Shown one piece after another: positions 1 to 9,051 of a DNA stretch of 56,262 nucleotides (position 1 is its first letter; every line of letters starts with the position of its first letter). The notes below the pieces were generated by a model. That model was not told the DNA's origin, ran no database searches, and saw only the letters and a list, made by a program, of their open reading frames with translations. The stretch is from Oscillospiraceae bacterium (GTDB lineage: Bacteria > Bacillota > Clostridia > Oscillospirales > CAG-272). The translations under genes were made by a program, and so were the position numbers. The DNA lies in the NCBI GenBank assembly GCA_015064205.1, contig SVSR01000006.1, positions 1 through 56,262 on the forward strand. The letters are read 5' to 3'.

Positions 1-56
1 ATATTATTGCAAAATTTATCTAAAAATGGTATTATTATATTTACATGGAGGTGCGT

Positions 57-800
57 ATGAAGCATGATGTTATAATGTTTGACAATAAAATATGTGAATA
101 TAACGTGTCTGTTGAGAATCAATCTATTGGCACTCTTGGTGAAAGATGTCTACATTCTATAATAAAAAACTATTATGAGTCCGATTTTACCAAACAGGAA
201 GTTAAGGTGTGCGGATATGTTGCAGACATACTTAATGATGATGGAATTATAGAAATACAAACCAATAATTTTTATTCTCTGGCAAGAAAATTAGAAGAAT
301 ATTTAAAGTTTTACAAAGTATGCATTGTTTATCCTGTACCTCACGTTAAACATATTATTTGGGTAGATCCTGATACAGGAGAGGTTGTTAAAAGAAATAA
401 ATCGCCAAAACATGGAACAGGATCGGAATTTCTATACGAAGCCTCGCGTCTAATTAAATATCTAAATAATGAAAATCTTAATTTCGAAATACTTTTGATA
501 GATATGGACGAGTACAGGCTCTTAAACGGTTGGAACGAAAACAAAAAACGCGGATCTTTGCGATGCGACAGAAAACCTCTAGCCTTGCACGATGTTATCC
601 GTATTGAATCTAAGTATGATCTGAGTAAAATACTGCCGCCCGATTTTCCGGACGGCGAGTTTAAGTTTTCAGATTTTGAAAAGGTAATGAAAATGAAAAA
701 CAGAACGGCGCGATATTCTTTAAATACACTTATCGAATACGGCGCCGTAGAAATTATTAAAAAAGAGAAGCGTTCTAATATTTACCGTAAGACTATCTAA
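57..800 (+). CDS. Unknown protein with nuclease-like core and C-terminal winged helix
   Basis: I do not recognise a named family. Residues about 20-95 carry the spacing of a PD-(D/E)XK nuclease fold: a Glu in GERCLH, an Asp in GYVADI, and a Glu-Ile-Gln strand (IIEIQT), followed by a helix and a YPVP strand. The last 45 residues look like a winged helix-turn-helix (FSDFEKVMKMKNRTARYSL, then a wing). This suggests a DNA-binding or DNA-cleaving protein, but the fold assignment is inference from motif spacing. An in-frame ATG at 45 overlaps the GGAGGTG at 47-53, so the ATG at 57 (5 bases downstream) is the likely start, giving 247 aa. The stop codon abuts the stop of the convergent ldh with no spacer, leaving no room for a terminator. 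Confidence 0.7.
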   Translation: MKHDVIMFDNKICEYNVSVENQSIGTLGERCLHSIIKNYYESDFTKQEVKVCGYVADILNDDGIIEIQTNNFYSLARKLEEYLKFYKVCIVYPVPHVKHIIWVDPDTGEVVKRNKSPKHGTGSEFLYEASRLIKYLNNENLNFEILLIDMDEYRLLNGWNENKKRGSLRCDRKPLALHDVIRIESKYDLSKILPPDFPDGEFKFSDFEKVMKMKNRTARYSLNTLIEYGAVEIIKKEKRSNIYRKTI

Positions 801-1766
801 TTAGACAGTTGCTTCTTCAAAAAGATCGCTTACGCTTTCAATAACACTGCCAAGAACGTGCGCAGAAGCACGAAGTCTTCTTTCTTCATCCGCATTTAAT
901 GGGATTTCAAGCAAATCGCTGATTCCCTCGCTGCAAACAACCGCAGGAAGACCCATACACATCCCTGACAGCCCGTAATGCCCGTCTACCAGGCATGAGA
1001 CCGGTAATACGGATTTTTGGTCTTTAACTATACTGCGAACTATCCTGAGGGTCGCCTGGCCTATTGCATAATAGGTTGCGCCTTTTCCTTCTATAATTTT
1101 GTATGCGCTGTCTCTGACTTGCTCATACATAGACTCAAGAGTGGCAGCATCGCATATTTTTCCAGTTATTCTGCAGTAATCGTCAAGATCGACACCTGAT
1201 ACGTTTGCGCTGCTCCATACCGCAAGCTCGCTGTCGCCGTGCTCCCCGATTATAAAGGAATGGACATTTCTGCTGTCAACGCCAATGTGTTCACCAACAA
1301 GGTATTTAAGCCTGCCCGTATCCAAGACCGTTCCTGAACCTATTACTCTGTGGCTGTCAAATCCTGAAAGTTTTAGCGCGGTATAAGTCAGGATGTCAAC
1401 GGGATTGGAAACCACAAGCAGTATACAATCTTTGTTTACTGCTGCGATTTGCGGAATTATACTTTTAAAAATTTCAACATTACGGTGTACAAGTTCAATT
1501 CTTGTTTCGCCGCTTTTCTGACTTGTCCCCGCGGCGATTATAACTATATATGCGTCTGAAATGTCTTCATAGCTGCCTGCATATATTTTCATTGGACCAA
1601 TAAAGGGAAGACCGTGATTTAGGTCCATAGCCTCACCGCAGGCTTTCTTGTAATTTGAATCGATCAGCACCATTTCAGAAAACAACCCGTGATCCATGAG
1701 AGTATATGCAATAGTTGATCCTACAAAGCCGCATCCGATTATTGCGCATTTTTGTTTGTTTATCAT
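801..1766 (-). CDS. ldh: L-lactate dehydrogenase
   Basis: NAD-dependent cytosolic enzyme that reduces pyruvate to L-lactate, regenerating NAD in fermentation. The 321 residues match the family length. The Rossmann dinucleotide motif GCGFVGST is near residue 11. The substrate loop reads SQKSGETR; the Gln at the specificity position favours lactate over malate dehydrogenase (which has Arg). The catalytic segment IGEHGDSE contains the proton-relay His. The start is supported by an AAAGGA site a few bases upstream. A terminator at 1830-1863 separates it from the upstream genes, so it probably has its own promoter, but I see no convincing consensus in the short gap. Confidence 0.95.
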   Translation of the reverse strand: MINKQKCAIIGCGFVGSTIAYTLMDHGLFSEMVLIDSNYKKACGEAMDLNHGLPFIGPMKIYAGSYEDISDAYIVIIAAGTSQKSGETRIELVHRNVEIFKSIIPQIAAVNKDCILLVVSNPVDILTYTALKLSGFDSHRVIGSGTVLDTGRLKYLVGEHIGVDSRNVHSFIIGEHGDSELAVWSSANVSGVDLDDYCRITGKICDAATLESMYEQVRDSAYKIIEGKGATYYAIGQATLRIVRSIVKDQKSVLPVSCLVDGHYGLSGMCMGLPAVVCSEGISDLLEIPLNADEERRLRASAHVLGSVIESVSDLFEEATV

Positions 1767-1829
1767 TTTTATATTCCTTTGCTTGATATTATTTTATAAT
1801 AGTATTAGCAAAAAAACATAAAGTTTGCA

Positions 1830-1863
1830 TAAAAAAAGACTCTTGTAACAGAGTCATTTTTTT
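1830..1863 (-). terminator. Terminator after mntP
   Basis: A hairpin with GACTC/GAGTC arms (1838-1842 and 1851-1855) is flanked by A/T runs, giving a T7 tract on the minus strand directly after the mntP stop. It closes the long polA-to-mntP series. Confidence 0.8.
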
Positions 1864-1866
1864 AAT

Positions 1867-2448
1867 TTAAAAAGTTATTAAGCTAAGATGTTCAAGTAAA
1901 ATTTTTGTTCCCATTGCAATAAGTACTATACCGCCAATAAGTTCGGATACGGATTTATATCTGCTTCCGAAAATATTACCGATCTTAACCCCAATAGCCG
2001 AAAGAACGAATGTTGTTACGCCTATAAAGCTTACCGAGGGAATTAGATCAACTTTTAAGAATGCGAGTGTTATTCCAACAGCCAAGGCATCAATGCTTGT
2101 TGCAACAGCTAATGGAAGCATTACGCGTGGACTGAATTTCCCTTCTGAATTTTTGCAGCATTCACAGTCATCGTCTTTTTCTCTTGATTCACGTATCATG
2201 TTAAATCCGATTATGCCAAGAAGGATAAAGGCTATCCAGTGGTCTACGTTTGTGATAAGCGATTCGAACTGCTTACCAAGCAAATACCCGATAAGGGGCA
2301 TAAACGCCTGAAAAAAGCCAAAATATGCACCGGTTATAAGCATGTGCGATATTTTAAGTTTGCTTACTGAAAGGCCTTTGCAGACTGCAACCGCAAAAGC
2401 GTCCATTGATAAAGCAACGGCAAGAATAAAAATTTCAATGTAACTCAT
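1867..2448 (-). CDS. mntP: Manganese efflux pump MntP
   Basis: Small inner-membrane exporter that removes Mn(II) from the cytoplasm. The 193 residues match the family, with six predicted membrane segments and the paired acidic signatures [12 protein letters not shown] near residue 15 and SIDALAVGI near residue 120 that mark the two MntP repeats. A cytoplasmic loop around residue 95 contains a CECC cluster, which could bind metal (inference). The gene is last in a leftward run, 23 bases after truA. No yybP-ykoY manganese riboswitch, which often precedes mntP, fits in this gap, so control would have to be at operon level. Confidence 0.92.
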   Translation of the reverse strand: MSYIEIFILAVALSMDAFAVAVCKGLSVSKLKISHMLITGAYFGFFQAFMPLIGYLLGKQFESLITNVDHWIAFILLGIIGFNMIRESREKDDDCECCKNSEGKFSPRVMLPLAVATSIDALAVGITLAFLKVDLIPSVSFIGVTTFVLSAIGVKIGNIFGSRYKSVSELIGGIVLIAMGTKILLEHLSLITF

Positions 2449-2471
2449 GAATGCGTCCTTCCAATATTGTG

Positions 2472-3239
2472 TTAAAAATATATGTTTTTAAATTCAACTT
2501 TATTAAGATACAGACCGTGGGGCGGAAGCGTAGGGCCTGCAAGAGAGCGGTCTCTAGAGTTTATAATGTCAGTAATACTGTCGGGTGCAAATTTTTCCCG
2601 AGCTACTTCTAAAAGCGTTCCCGCTATTATTCTAACCATATTATATAAAAAACCGTCTGCACATGCATATATGCTTATAATATCGTTTTTCTTGATTGTT
2701 TTAACGTATTTTACGTTTCGTATAGTGTCAAAAACAGAAGAACCGCTTGACATAAAGCAGCTGAAATCGTGTTTGCCGGCAATTTTATCACCAGCCGCGT
2801 TCATTAAATCGACCATATGGTCAGTAATATGGAAGGGGATGTAGTACGAACGCTCATATTCAAACGGATCCTTGTGCTTACCGCAGTATATTCTATATTC
2901 GTATTCTTTTGAAATGACGTCGTGTCTAATATGAAATGAGTCAGGCACTATTATTGCATCAATAACAGAAATGTCGTTTGGAAGTGCCGAATTCAGCGCA
3001 TACGGTATCTTTTCCGTCGGAATATTGATATTACAATCAATGCCTGTGTCAAATGTGGCGTAATAAACATTTGCATGAACACCGCTGTCTGTTCTGCTAC
3101 ATCCTTTTACATCAAATCTTTTTTTATAAACGGATTCGATACTATCTTGTATTGTTGATTGAACAGTACGGGCGTCGGGCTGGACCTGAAAGCCAAAGAA
3201 CGAGCTCCCGAGGTATTTTAGTTTTATAAGGATCTTCAT
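2472..3239 (-). CDS. truA: tRNA pseudouridine synthase A
   Basis: Converts uridines 38-40 of the tRNA anticodon arm to pseudouridine. It is 255 residues, a normal TruA length. The catalytic Asp sits in [10 protein letters not shown] near residue 50. The N-terminal strand [14 protein letters not shown] and the later KEYEYRI and [13 protein letters not shown] segments are typical of the family. It overlaps the end of ecfT by four bases, implying translational coupling; ecfT-truA linkage is common in Firmicutes. Confidence 0.96.
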   Translation of the reverse strand: MKILIKLKYLGSSFFGFQVQPDARTVQSTIQDSIESVYKKRFDVKGCSRTDSGVHANVYYATFDTGIDCNINIPTEKIPYALNSALPNDISVIDAIIVPDSFHIRHDVISKEYEYRIYCGKHKDPFEYERSYYIPFHITDHMVDLMNAAGDKIAGKHDFSCFMSSGSSVFDTIRNVKYVKTIKKNDIISIYACADGFLYNMVRIIAGTLLEVAREKFAPDSITDIINSRDRSLAGPTLPPHGLYLNKVEFKNIYF

Positions 3240-4051
3240 ACAACACCGCCAAAGTTATTTGTGAAGATTATAACAATACCAAAAAGGATAAATAAGAATA
3301 CTGACATTAAGTCAATATAAGTTAATTTTGGAGTGTTCATTTTTGTTCTTCCGTCGCCTCCATGATAGCATCTGCATTCCATAGCGGTTGCAAGCTCATC
3401 AGCTCTTCTGAATGAAGAAATAAACAAAGGTATTAAAACGGGTATAAGTGCTTTTGCGCGGTCAGATAAACTTCCGCTTGAAAAATCTGCGCCGCGAGCC
3501 TTCTGCGCGCTCATTATTTTATCGGTTTCCTCTATTAGGGTGGGGATGAACCTCAAAGCAATCGTCATCATAAGCGAAAACTCATGAACAGGAACTTTTA
3601 TAACTTTAAGAGGTGACAGGAGCTTTTCCAAGCCATCTGTCAGCATTATCGGTGATGTTGTGTAAGTTAACAGTACTGATGTTCCGATGATAAGCGATAC
3701 TATTCTCAGTACCATGAAAAGAGCAAATAAAAGCCCTTCTTTATATATTTTTATTATTCCTAAAGAAAAAAGAAGATCTTCACCTGTTGTCCAAAATATA
3801 TTCAGAATTGAAGTGAATATAAGAACAAAAACTATCGGTTTAAGCCCTTTAAGAACAACTCTCAGGTTTATTTTTGATATGAAAATGCATGAAAGCGAAA
3901 GCAAAAATACAGCCAGGTATGAAAGCAGGCTTTTTGCTGAAAAAACGATTATAATAAAGATTATTGTTAGTATAATCTTTATTCTTGGATCAAGCCTGTG
4001 TAGTATTGAATTGCCCGGAAAGAATTGTCCGAGCGTTATATCTTTGATCAT
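3236..4051 (-). CDS. ecfT: Energy-coupling factor transporter transmembrane protein EcfT
   Basis: Membrane scaffold of group II ECF vitamin transporters. It joins the two ATPases to exchangeable substrate-binding S subunits, none of which is encoded in this window. The 271 residues include an N-terminal HRLDPRIKI segment, several hydrophobic helices and two Ala-Arg-Gly-type coupling motifs: ARGADF near residue 185 and a later AMECRCYHGGDGRT. It lies 41 bases after ecfA2. That gap contains the 17-bp inverted repeat at 4063-4079. Substrate range cannot be judged from this subunit. Confidence 0.94.
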   Translation of the reverse strand: MIKDITLGQFFPGNSILHRLDPRIKIILTIIFIIIVFSAKSLLSYLAVFLLSLSCIFISKINLRVVLKGLKPIVFVLIFTSILNIFWTTGEDLLFSLGIIKIYKEGLLFALFMVLRIVSLIIGTSVLLTYTTSPIMLTDGLEKLLSPLKVIKVPVHEFSLMMTIALRFIPTLIEETDKIMSAQKARGADFSSGSLSDRAKALIPVLIPLFISSFRRADELATAMECRCYHGGDGRTKMNTPKLTYIDLMSVFLFILFGIVIIFTNNFGGVV

Positions 4052-4062
4052 ATTGTTCTCCG

Positions 4063-4079
4063 TACGTCAAAATGACGTA
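4063..4079. repeat. Inverted repeat between ecfA2 and ecfT
   Basis: A perfect TACGTCA-aaa-TGACGTA inverted repeat lies in the 41-base gap just upstream of the ecfT ribosome binding site. It could be a small hairpin tuning ecfT expression or mRNA stability. No T tract follows, so it is not a typical terminator. Confidence 0.55.
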
Positions 4080-4092
4080 ATTGTTTAATGCA

Positions 4093-4944
4093 CTATTTTT
4101 GCAATATACTGTTGATTTTACCAGCTGCTGTTTTAACATTATAACAGTTACTGCTTATTGGCATGCCTGCGTCTGATAGTTTTTTTGAAAGATATGTTAT
4201 TGAAGGAACGTCTAGGCCAACAGAGCGAAGTTCGTCGCTTTTAGCAAATATATCATCTTTGCAACCTTGCATGAATAACTTAGCCTGATTCATAACAACA
4301 ATTTCGTCTGAATACTTTGCCATATCTTCCATACTATGGCTTACGATTATAACGGTTGCATTTCTTTCTTTTCGATACTCTACAATACCTTTAAATATAT
4401 CTTCGCGTCCTCTAGGGTCAAGTCCTGCCGCAGGCTCGTCAAGCACAAGTATTTCGGGTTGCATCGCCATGATTCCGGCAATTGCTACTCTCCGTTTCTG
4501 ACCACCTGAAAGATCGAACGGCGATTTTTCAAGCATAGCATTATCAATTCCGCATAAATCTGCCGAGTCCTTAACACGTTTTTCAATTTCTGTTTCATCA
4601 AGTTTCATGTTTTTTGGGCCGAAAGCGATATCTGCTTTTACAGTTTCTTCAAAAAGCTGATATTCGGGATATTGGAACACCAGACCCACCTTATATCGGT
4701 ATTTACTGATTTGCTTGGGTTCGCTCCATATATTTTCGCCCATGACCGTAACAGTTCCGCAGTCCGGTTTTTCAAGGCCGTTTAGTAATTTTACAAGCGT
4801 CGATTTTCCCGAGCCGGTATGCCCCATAAGACCTGTTATAATTCCAGTTTTAAACGATAGTGATATGTTGTCAAGCGCGAGCCTTTCAAACGGAGTTGAC
4901 TTACTATAGGTGTATGAAACGTTACTTATTTCAATTGCATTCAT
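4093..4944 (-). CDS. ecfA2: Energy-coupling factor ATPase EcfA2
   Basis: One of the two ABC-type ATPases that power ECF vitamin uptake. The 283 residues contain Walker A GHTGSGKST near residue 42, the Q loop VFQYPEYQLFEETV, the signature LSGGQKRR, Walker B ILVLDEPAAGLDP and the switch His in IIVSHSMED. The intact DEP Walker B end and its position downstream of EcfA1 identify it as the EcfA2 partner. It starts six bases after ecfA1 ends. Confidence 0.95.
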   Translation of the reverse strand: MNAIEISNVSYTYSKSTPFERLALDNISLSFKTGIITGLMGHTGSGKSTLVKLLNGLEKPDCGTVTVMGENIWSEPKQISKYRYKVGLVFQYPEYQLFEETVKADIAFGPKNMKLDETEIEKRVKDSADLCGIDNAMLEKSPFDLSGGQKRRVAIAGIMAMQPEILVLDEPAAGLDPRGREDIFKGIVEYRKERNATVIIVSHSMEDMAKYSDEIVVMNQAKLFMQGCKDDIFAKSDELRSVGLDVPSITYLSKKLSDAGMPISSNCYNVKTAAGKINSILQK

Positions 4945-4949
4945 ATAAT

Positions 4950-5828
4950 TTACTTACCCAAATTTTTGTAATAATTATATATCGATTTTGCACAGTCATC
5001 AATGCTGAGCGTATCGGGCTGTCTTATTTTATGCCCCATTTCGTTAAGCTCATGAATAAGGTCATATTGTTGAGGTACGTCGAGACCGGCACTTTTTATA
5101 ATCTTAACATTTGTAAAGACGTTATACGGAGTTGAATCGGCAATGACGCTTCCTTCGTTCATAACTATCACACGGTCGGCCAGAAGTGCCTCGTTCATAT
5201 AGTGAGTTATATGGATAATGGTAATATTATACTCATGGTTTAGCTTGAGTATAGTTTCCATTACCTCTTTTCTGCCGGCAGGATCAAGCATTGCTGTTGA
5301 TTCGTCAAATACTATACACTCCGGCATCATAGCTATAATTCCGGCTATGGCAACACGTTGTTTCTGACCGCCGGAAAGCTGGTGCGGTGAATGCCTCTTG
5401 TATTCGATCATTCCGACAAGCTCAAGTGCATCATCCACGCGTTTTCTTATTTCAGACGGTTCAAGCCCGAGATTTTCCGGACCAAAGGCTACGTCCTCTT
5501 CAACTATTGTTGCTACAAGCTGATTATCAGGGTTTTGGAAAACCATACCGATGTTTTTTCTTATTTTAAGAACGTCGGCTTCACTTAACTTAGGGTCGGT
5601 AAGCTCTATGTCGCCAATATATATACTTCCGCTTGTTGGAGAGAGTATAAGGTTTAATAATTTAGCAAGTGTTGATTTGCCGGAGCCGTTATGGCCTAAT
5701 ACTGCGACAAAGCTTCCTTTTTCTATTTCAAGTGATATATCGTTTATTGCAGGGACTTCGGGTGTATTATTACCCTCGTCATAAGAGAAGGATACATTTT
5801 TTAACTTGATAAACGTTTCGTTAGTCAT
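4950..5828 (-). CDS. ecfA1: Energy-coupling factor ATPase EcfA1
   Basis: Partner ATPase of EcfA2 in the ECF module. The 292 residues have Walker A GHNGSGKST, VFQNPDNQLVATIV at the Q loop, signature LSGGQKQR, and a Walker B that ends DESTAMLDP. The Ser in DES rather than DEP is the usual EcfA1 feature. The switch His is in IIHITHYM. Its start overlaps the end of the methyltransferase gene by eight bases, so the two are probably translationally coupled. Confidence 0.95.
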   Translation of the reverse strand: MTNETFIKLKNVSFSYDEGNNTPEVPAINDISLEIEKGSFVAVLGHNGSGKSTLAKLLNLILSPTSGSIYIGDIELTDPKLSEADVLKIRKNIGMVFQNPDNQLVATIVEEDVAFGPENLGLEPSEIRKRVDDALELVGMIEYKRHSPHQLSGGQKQRVAIAGIIAMMPECIVFDESTAMLDPAGRKEVMETILKLNHEYNITIIHITHYMNEALLADRVIVMNEGSVIADSTPYNVFTNVKIIKSAGLDVPQQYDLIHELNEMGHKIRQPDTLSIDDCAKSIYNYYKNLGK

Positions 5829-6714
5829 TTAAATTACCCTTTAATTTAGTGTTTGTCCAGCGTGATGAGGCACCGCACGGAAGATATGAGCCGGTGCTTG
5901 TTACAGGTAAGCCTATCTCGTCTGAATAGACCTGCCCGCCAAGCGTAGGCTTTAAAATGAGCTCGAGTAAATACCCCATCGTTGAGGCAGATAATCCTGT
6001 TGTATAAGAGTTTAACAGGAAGAAAAGCGGCTCATTGCTTAAAACCTCAGCGCATAGGGATATGAATTCAGCAATAGAGTCTTCAAGTTTCCAAAGTTCA
6101 CCTGAAGGCCCGCGGCCGTATGAGGGTGGGTCCATAATAACAGCATCGTACTTATTTCCGCGTCTTATTTCGCGCTCTATAAATTTTTTGCAGTCATCAA
6201 CAATATATCTTATAGGAGCGTCAGATAAGCCTGACTTGGCAGCATTTATTTTTGCCTGAGCTACCATGCCTTTTGATGCATCAACATGGCAAACCGAGGC
6301 ACCTGCCTTTGCGCATGCAATGGTTGCTCCGCCTGTATATGCAAAAAGATTCAGAACCTTTATAGGTCTGTTTGCACTGCGTATAAGTTCAGAAAACCAT
6401 TCCCAATTTACGGCTTGTTCCGGAAAAAGTCCGGTATGCTTGAAACCGGTGGGCTTTATAATAAAATTCAGATCAAGAGAGCCGTATGAGATATCCCATT
6501 CATTTGGCAGGGAAGAGGCTTTCCATGCTCCGCCGCCTGCTGATGAACGTTTGTAGGTTCCGTCAGGCTCTGACCACCTTTTATCCTGTTTAACGTTTTT
6601 CCATATTACCTGAGGGTCAGGTCTTATAAGGATATGTTTTCCCCATCTCTCAAGACGCTCACCGTTTGAGGTATCGATAAGCTCATATTCTGTCCATTTA
6701 TCTGCTTTCCACAT
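5821..6714 (-). CDS. Class I SAM-dependent methyltransferase, RlmI/RlmK-like
   Basis: Likely a 23S rRNA cytosine or guanine methyltransferase of the COG1092 group. The 297 residues hold a SAM-binding motif LNLFAYTGGAT near residue 120, an acidic ribose-binding position in VCHVDASKG, and the catalytic-type loop MDPPSYGRG near residue 195. It lacks the N-terminal PUA domain of full-length RlmI, a form seen in shorter homologues. The exact target base cannot be read from sequence. It lies between ruvB and ecfA1. Confidence 0.85.
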   Translation of the reverse strand: MWKADKWTEYELIDTSNGERLERWGKHILIRPDPQVIWKNVKQDKRWSEPDGTYKRSSAGGGAWKASSLPNEWDISYGSLDLNFIIKPTGFKHTGLFPEQAVNWEWFSELIRSANRPIKVLNLFAYTGGATIACAKAGASVCHVDASKGMVAQAKINAAKSGLSDAPIRYIVDDCKKFIEREIRRGNKYDAVIMDPPSYGRGPSGELWKLEDSIAEFISLCAEVLSNEPLFFLLNSYTTGLSASTMGYLLELILKPTLGGQVYSDEIGLPVTSTGSYLPCGASSRWTNTKLKGNLND

Positions 6715-6727
6715 TATATGAATTCCT

Positions 6728-7816
6728 TTATTTTGTCGATTGCTTTTGTTCGTGTTCGCTATCGAACATACTTAACTGAGGTGAAGAATTATTCTGCAAT
6801 GGGTAGGGGATGTTGAGGTGTTCATATGCAAGCCTTGTTGCACACCTTCCTCTCGGAGTGCGGCTGAGGTATCCTATCTGCATTAGATAAGGCTCATAAA
6901 CGTCCTCTATCGTTATTGCTTCTTCTCCAACGGTTGCGGCCAGAGTTTCAAGACCAACAGGTCCGCCGCCGTATGCATGTATGATAGTTTCTAGCATTTT
7001 TCTATCAGTGTTGTCGAGTCCAAGTTCGTCAATTTCAAGCGTGTTAAGCGCGCTTGTTGCGGTTTTAAGTGTGATTTTACCATCGTATTTTACTTGCGCA
7101 AAATCACGAACGCGCTTCAGAAGTCTGTTAGCTATTCTAGGGGTACCTCTTGATCTTGACGCAATTTCAATTGCACCTTCATTGTCTATCGGTACACCGA
7201 GTATGCCGGCACTTCTTCTTACTATTTCTGCAAGCTCCTCAACAGTATACAGTTCAAGCTTTAAGAGGACGCCAAAACGGTCACGTAAAGGCGTTGTAAG
7301 CTGTCCCGCGCGTGTTGTCGCGCCAATTAGCGTAAATCGCGGTATTGGAAGATGTATGCTTTGAGCGCTTGGCCCTTTGCCGATAATAATATCAAGAGCA
7401 AAATCTTCCATAGCGGGATAGAGTATTTCTTCAACCTGACGAGACAGTCTGTGTATTTCATCAATGAACAAAACGTCGTTATCGTTAAGGTTGGTAAGCA
7501 GAGCTGCGAGATCGCCTTGCTTTTCGATAGCCGGTCCGGACGTTACTCTGATATTGACGCCAAGCTCATTTGCAATTATTCCTGAAAGAGTCGTTTTCCC
7601 AAGACCGGGAGGACCGTATAGGAGAACGTGGTCTAAAACGTCGCCGCGCTGTTTGGCCGCCTCTATATAAATTTTTAAGCTTTCTTTTGCTTTTTCCTGA
7701 CCTATGTATTCGCCAAGATTTACTGGTCTGAGACTTTTTTCGGTATCTGAGTCCTCAGGGGTGTAACCGGTTGAAACGATGCGGTCTTCATAATCCATTT
7801 CATTCATCATATCCAT
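6728..7816 (-). CDS. ruvB: Holliday junction branch migration helicase RuvB
   Basis: Hexameric AAA+ motor that drives branch migration of Holliday junctions with RuvA. The 362 residues include [12 protein letters not shown] near the N terminus, Walker [10 protein letters not shown] near residue 68, Walker [11 protein letters not shown], sensor 1 LIGATTRAG, and a C-terminal winged helix ending in [21 protein letters not shown] precedes the ATG by five bases. It lies three bases after ruvA. Confidence 0.98.
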   Translation of the reverse strand: MDMMNEMDYEDRIVSTGYTPEDSDTEKSLRPVNLGEYIGQEKAKESLKIYIEAAKQRGDVLDHVLLYGPPGLGKTTLSGIIANELGVNIRVTSGPAIEKQGDLAALLTNLNDNDVLFIDEIHRLSRQVEEILYPAMEDFALDIIIGKGPSAQSIHLPIPRFTLIGATTRAGQLTTPLRDRFGVLLKLELYTVEELAEIVRRSAGILGVPIDNEGAIEIASRSRGTPRIANRLLKRVRDFAQVKYDGKITLKTATSALNTLEIDELGLDNTDRKMLETIIHAYGGGPVGLETLAATVGEEAITIEDVYEPYLMQIGYLSRTPRGRCATRLAYEHLNIPYPLQNNSSPQLSMFDSEHEQKQSTK

Positions 7817-7819
7817 CTG

Positions 7820-8437
7820 TTACCTCATCAAATTTTTAAGGGCTGCAGTAATTATATCTTCAAGCTGCATATTTTTCGAGTCAATTCCTTTAAGAGCATC
7901 AGCAGCTTCATTTCGCGTATAACCGAGAACAACAAGAGCGTTGAGGGCATCGCTGTATTTTCCTAAATCGCCGGACACACGAATCGGGGTTGGCGCTATA
8001 TAGTCACTTGTCGAGCTGACGCTTGTAAGCTCGCGCGACAGCTTGTCTTTCAGTTCAAGCACAACACGAGCCGCAATTTTAGGTCCGACACCGCTTGCCT
8101 TTGATATCGCTTTAACGTCGCCTGATGACACAGCAAGCGTAAATGCATCGGGAGTCAGAACTGAGAGAATAGCCAATGCAGCCTTTGGTCCAACACCGGA
8201 TACTGTTATAAGCATATTAAACGCGCCTTTTTCTTCAAGGCTGTTGAAGCCATAGAGATCCATCGCATCTTCTCTGACGGCAAGATAGGTATAAACCTTA
8301 ACCTGTGATCCGATTTTTGATGAGAGAGCTGCAAGTGTGTTATCACTTACGAAAAGTTTGAATGCAATGTTGTCTGTGTCAACAATAACAGCCGAAGGCT
8401 CAGTAGCAACAAGCTCGCCTTTGATATAGTGGATCAT
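7820..8437 (-). CDS. ruvA: Holliday junction DNA-binding protein RuvA
   Basis: Tetrameric protein that clamps Holliday junctions and recruits RuvB. The 205 residues show an N-terminal OB fold (MIHYIKGEL), tandem helix-hairpin-helix motifs LITVSGVGPKAALAIL and ISKASGVGPKIAARVVLELKDK, and a C-terminal three-helix domain (DALNALVVLGYTRNEA) that contacts RuvB. It lies between ruvC and ruvB in the standard order. Confidence 0.97.
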   Translation of the reverse strand: MIHYIKGELVATEPSAVIVDTDNIAFKLFVSDNTLAALSSKIGSQVKVYTYLAVREDAMDLYGFNSLEEKGAFNMLITVSGVGPKAALAILSVLTPDAFTLAVSSGDVKAISKASGVGPKIAARVVLELKDKLSRELTSVSSTSDYIAPTPIRVSGDLGKYSDALNALVVLGYTRNEAADALKGIDSKNMQLEDIITAALKNLMR

Positions 8438-8452
8438 GTTCCCTCCAATAAG

Positions 8453-8950
8453 TTATGAATTAAAGTAATTTCTGATTCTTGAATTTGAACAGTTTGCGTG
8501 GCAGATGGCTATTGCCAATGCGTCACACGTATCGTCAAGCTTTGGGGCTTTCTCCAACTTCAAGAGCAGTTTTACCATGTGGATCACCTGTTTTTTTTCG
8601 GCTCTTCCGTAGCCAACAACGGATTGCTTGACCTGTAAGGGAGTATATTCAAAAATAGGAACGCTGTTTTTTTTGCAACAGAGAAGTATACAGCCTCTTG
8701 CTTCAGCAACAGAAATTACCGTTTTTTGATTTGTGTTGAAAAACAGTTCTTCTATTGCAACGGCATCAGGCTTATACATTGCTATAATCTCACTTAGTTT
8801 GTCGTATATTTCCTCAAGCCGGTTCTCAACCTTTGTGTGTGACGGAGTTAGAATGGCTCCGTGAGCAAGCGTGTTGAATTTTGGAGATCTGTATTCAATT
8901 ACACCATATCCAACTATGGCAAGTCCGGGGTCAATTCCGAGTATAATCAT
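8453..8950 (-). CDS. ruvC: Crossover junction endodeoxyribonuclease RuvC
   Basis: Dimeric resolvase that cuts Holliday junctions. The acidic catalytic residues are visible: Asp in ILGIDPG at the N terminus, Glu in AIEELFF, and Asp in LDDTCDALAIAICH near the C terminus. Starting at the ATG at 8950 gives 165 aa and the conserved MIILGIDPG beginning. A TTG six bases upstream would add two residues and is less likely. The leader carries the 20-bp tandem duplication at 8961-9000. Confidence 0.96.
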   Translation of the reverse strand: MIILGIDPGLAIVGYGVIEYRSPKFNTLAHGAILTPSHTKVENRLEEIYDKLSEIIAMYKPDAVAIEELFFNTNQKTVISVAEARGCILLCCKKNSVPIFEYTPLQVKQSVVGYGRAEKKQVIHMVKLLLKLEKAPKLDDTCDALAIAICHANCSNSRIRNYFNS

Positions 8951-8960
8951 TAGCAATCAC

Positions 8961-9000
8961 CAAAAGCACAATAATATATTCAAAAGCACAATAATATATT
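8961..9000. repeat. Perfect 20-bp tandem duplication upstream of ruvC
   Basis: The 20-base unit CAAAAGCACAATAATATATT occurs twice head to tail with no mismatch, between polA and ruvC. It begins about ten bases upstream of the ruvC start and covers much of the 5' leader or promoter area. A recent slippage or short duplication event is the simplest origin. Confidence 0.9.
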
Positions 9001-9051
9001 ATAATAACACAATATTTTAACTATTTTGTGAACATAAAGAAAGTTTGAAAA

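Noticed and set aside
2449-2471. Manganese riboswitch before mntP
   Set aside because: The gap is 23 bases, too short for a yybP-ykoY element.
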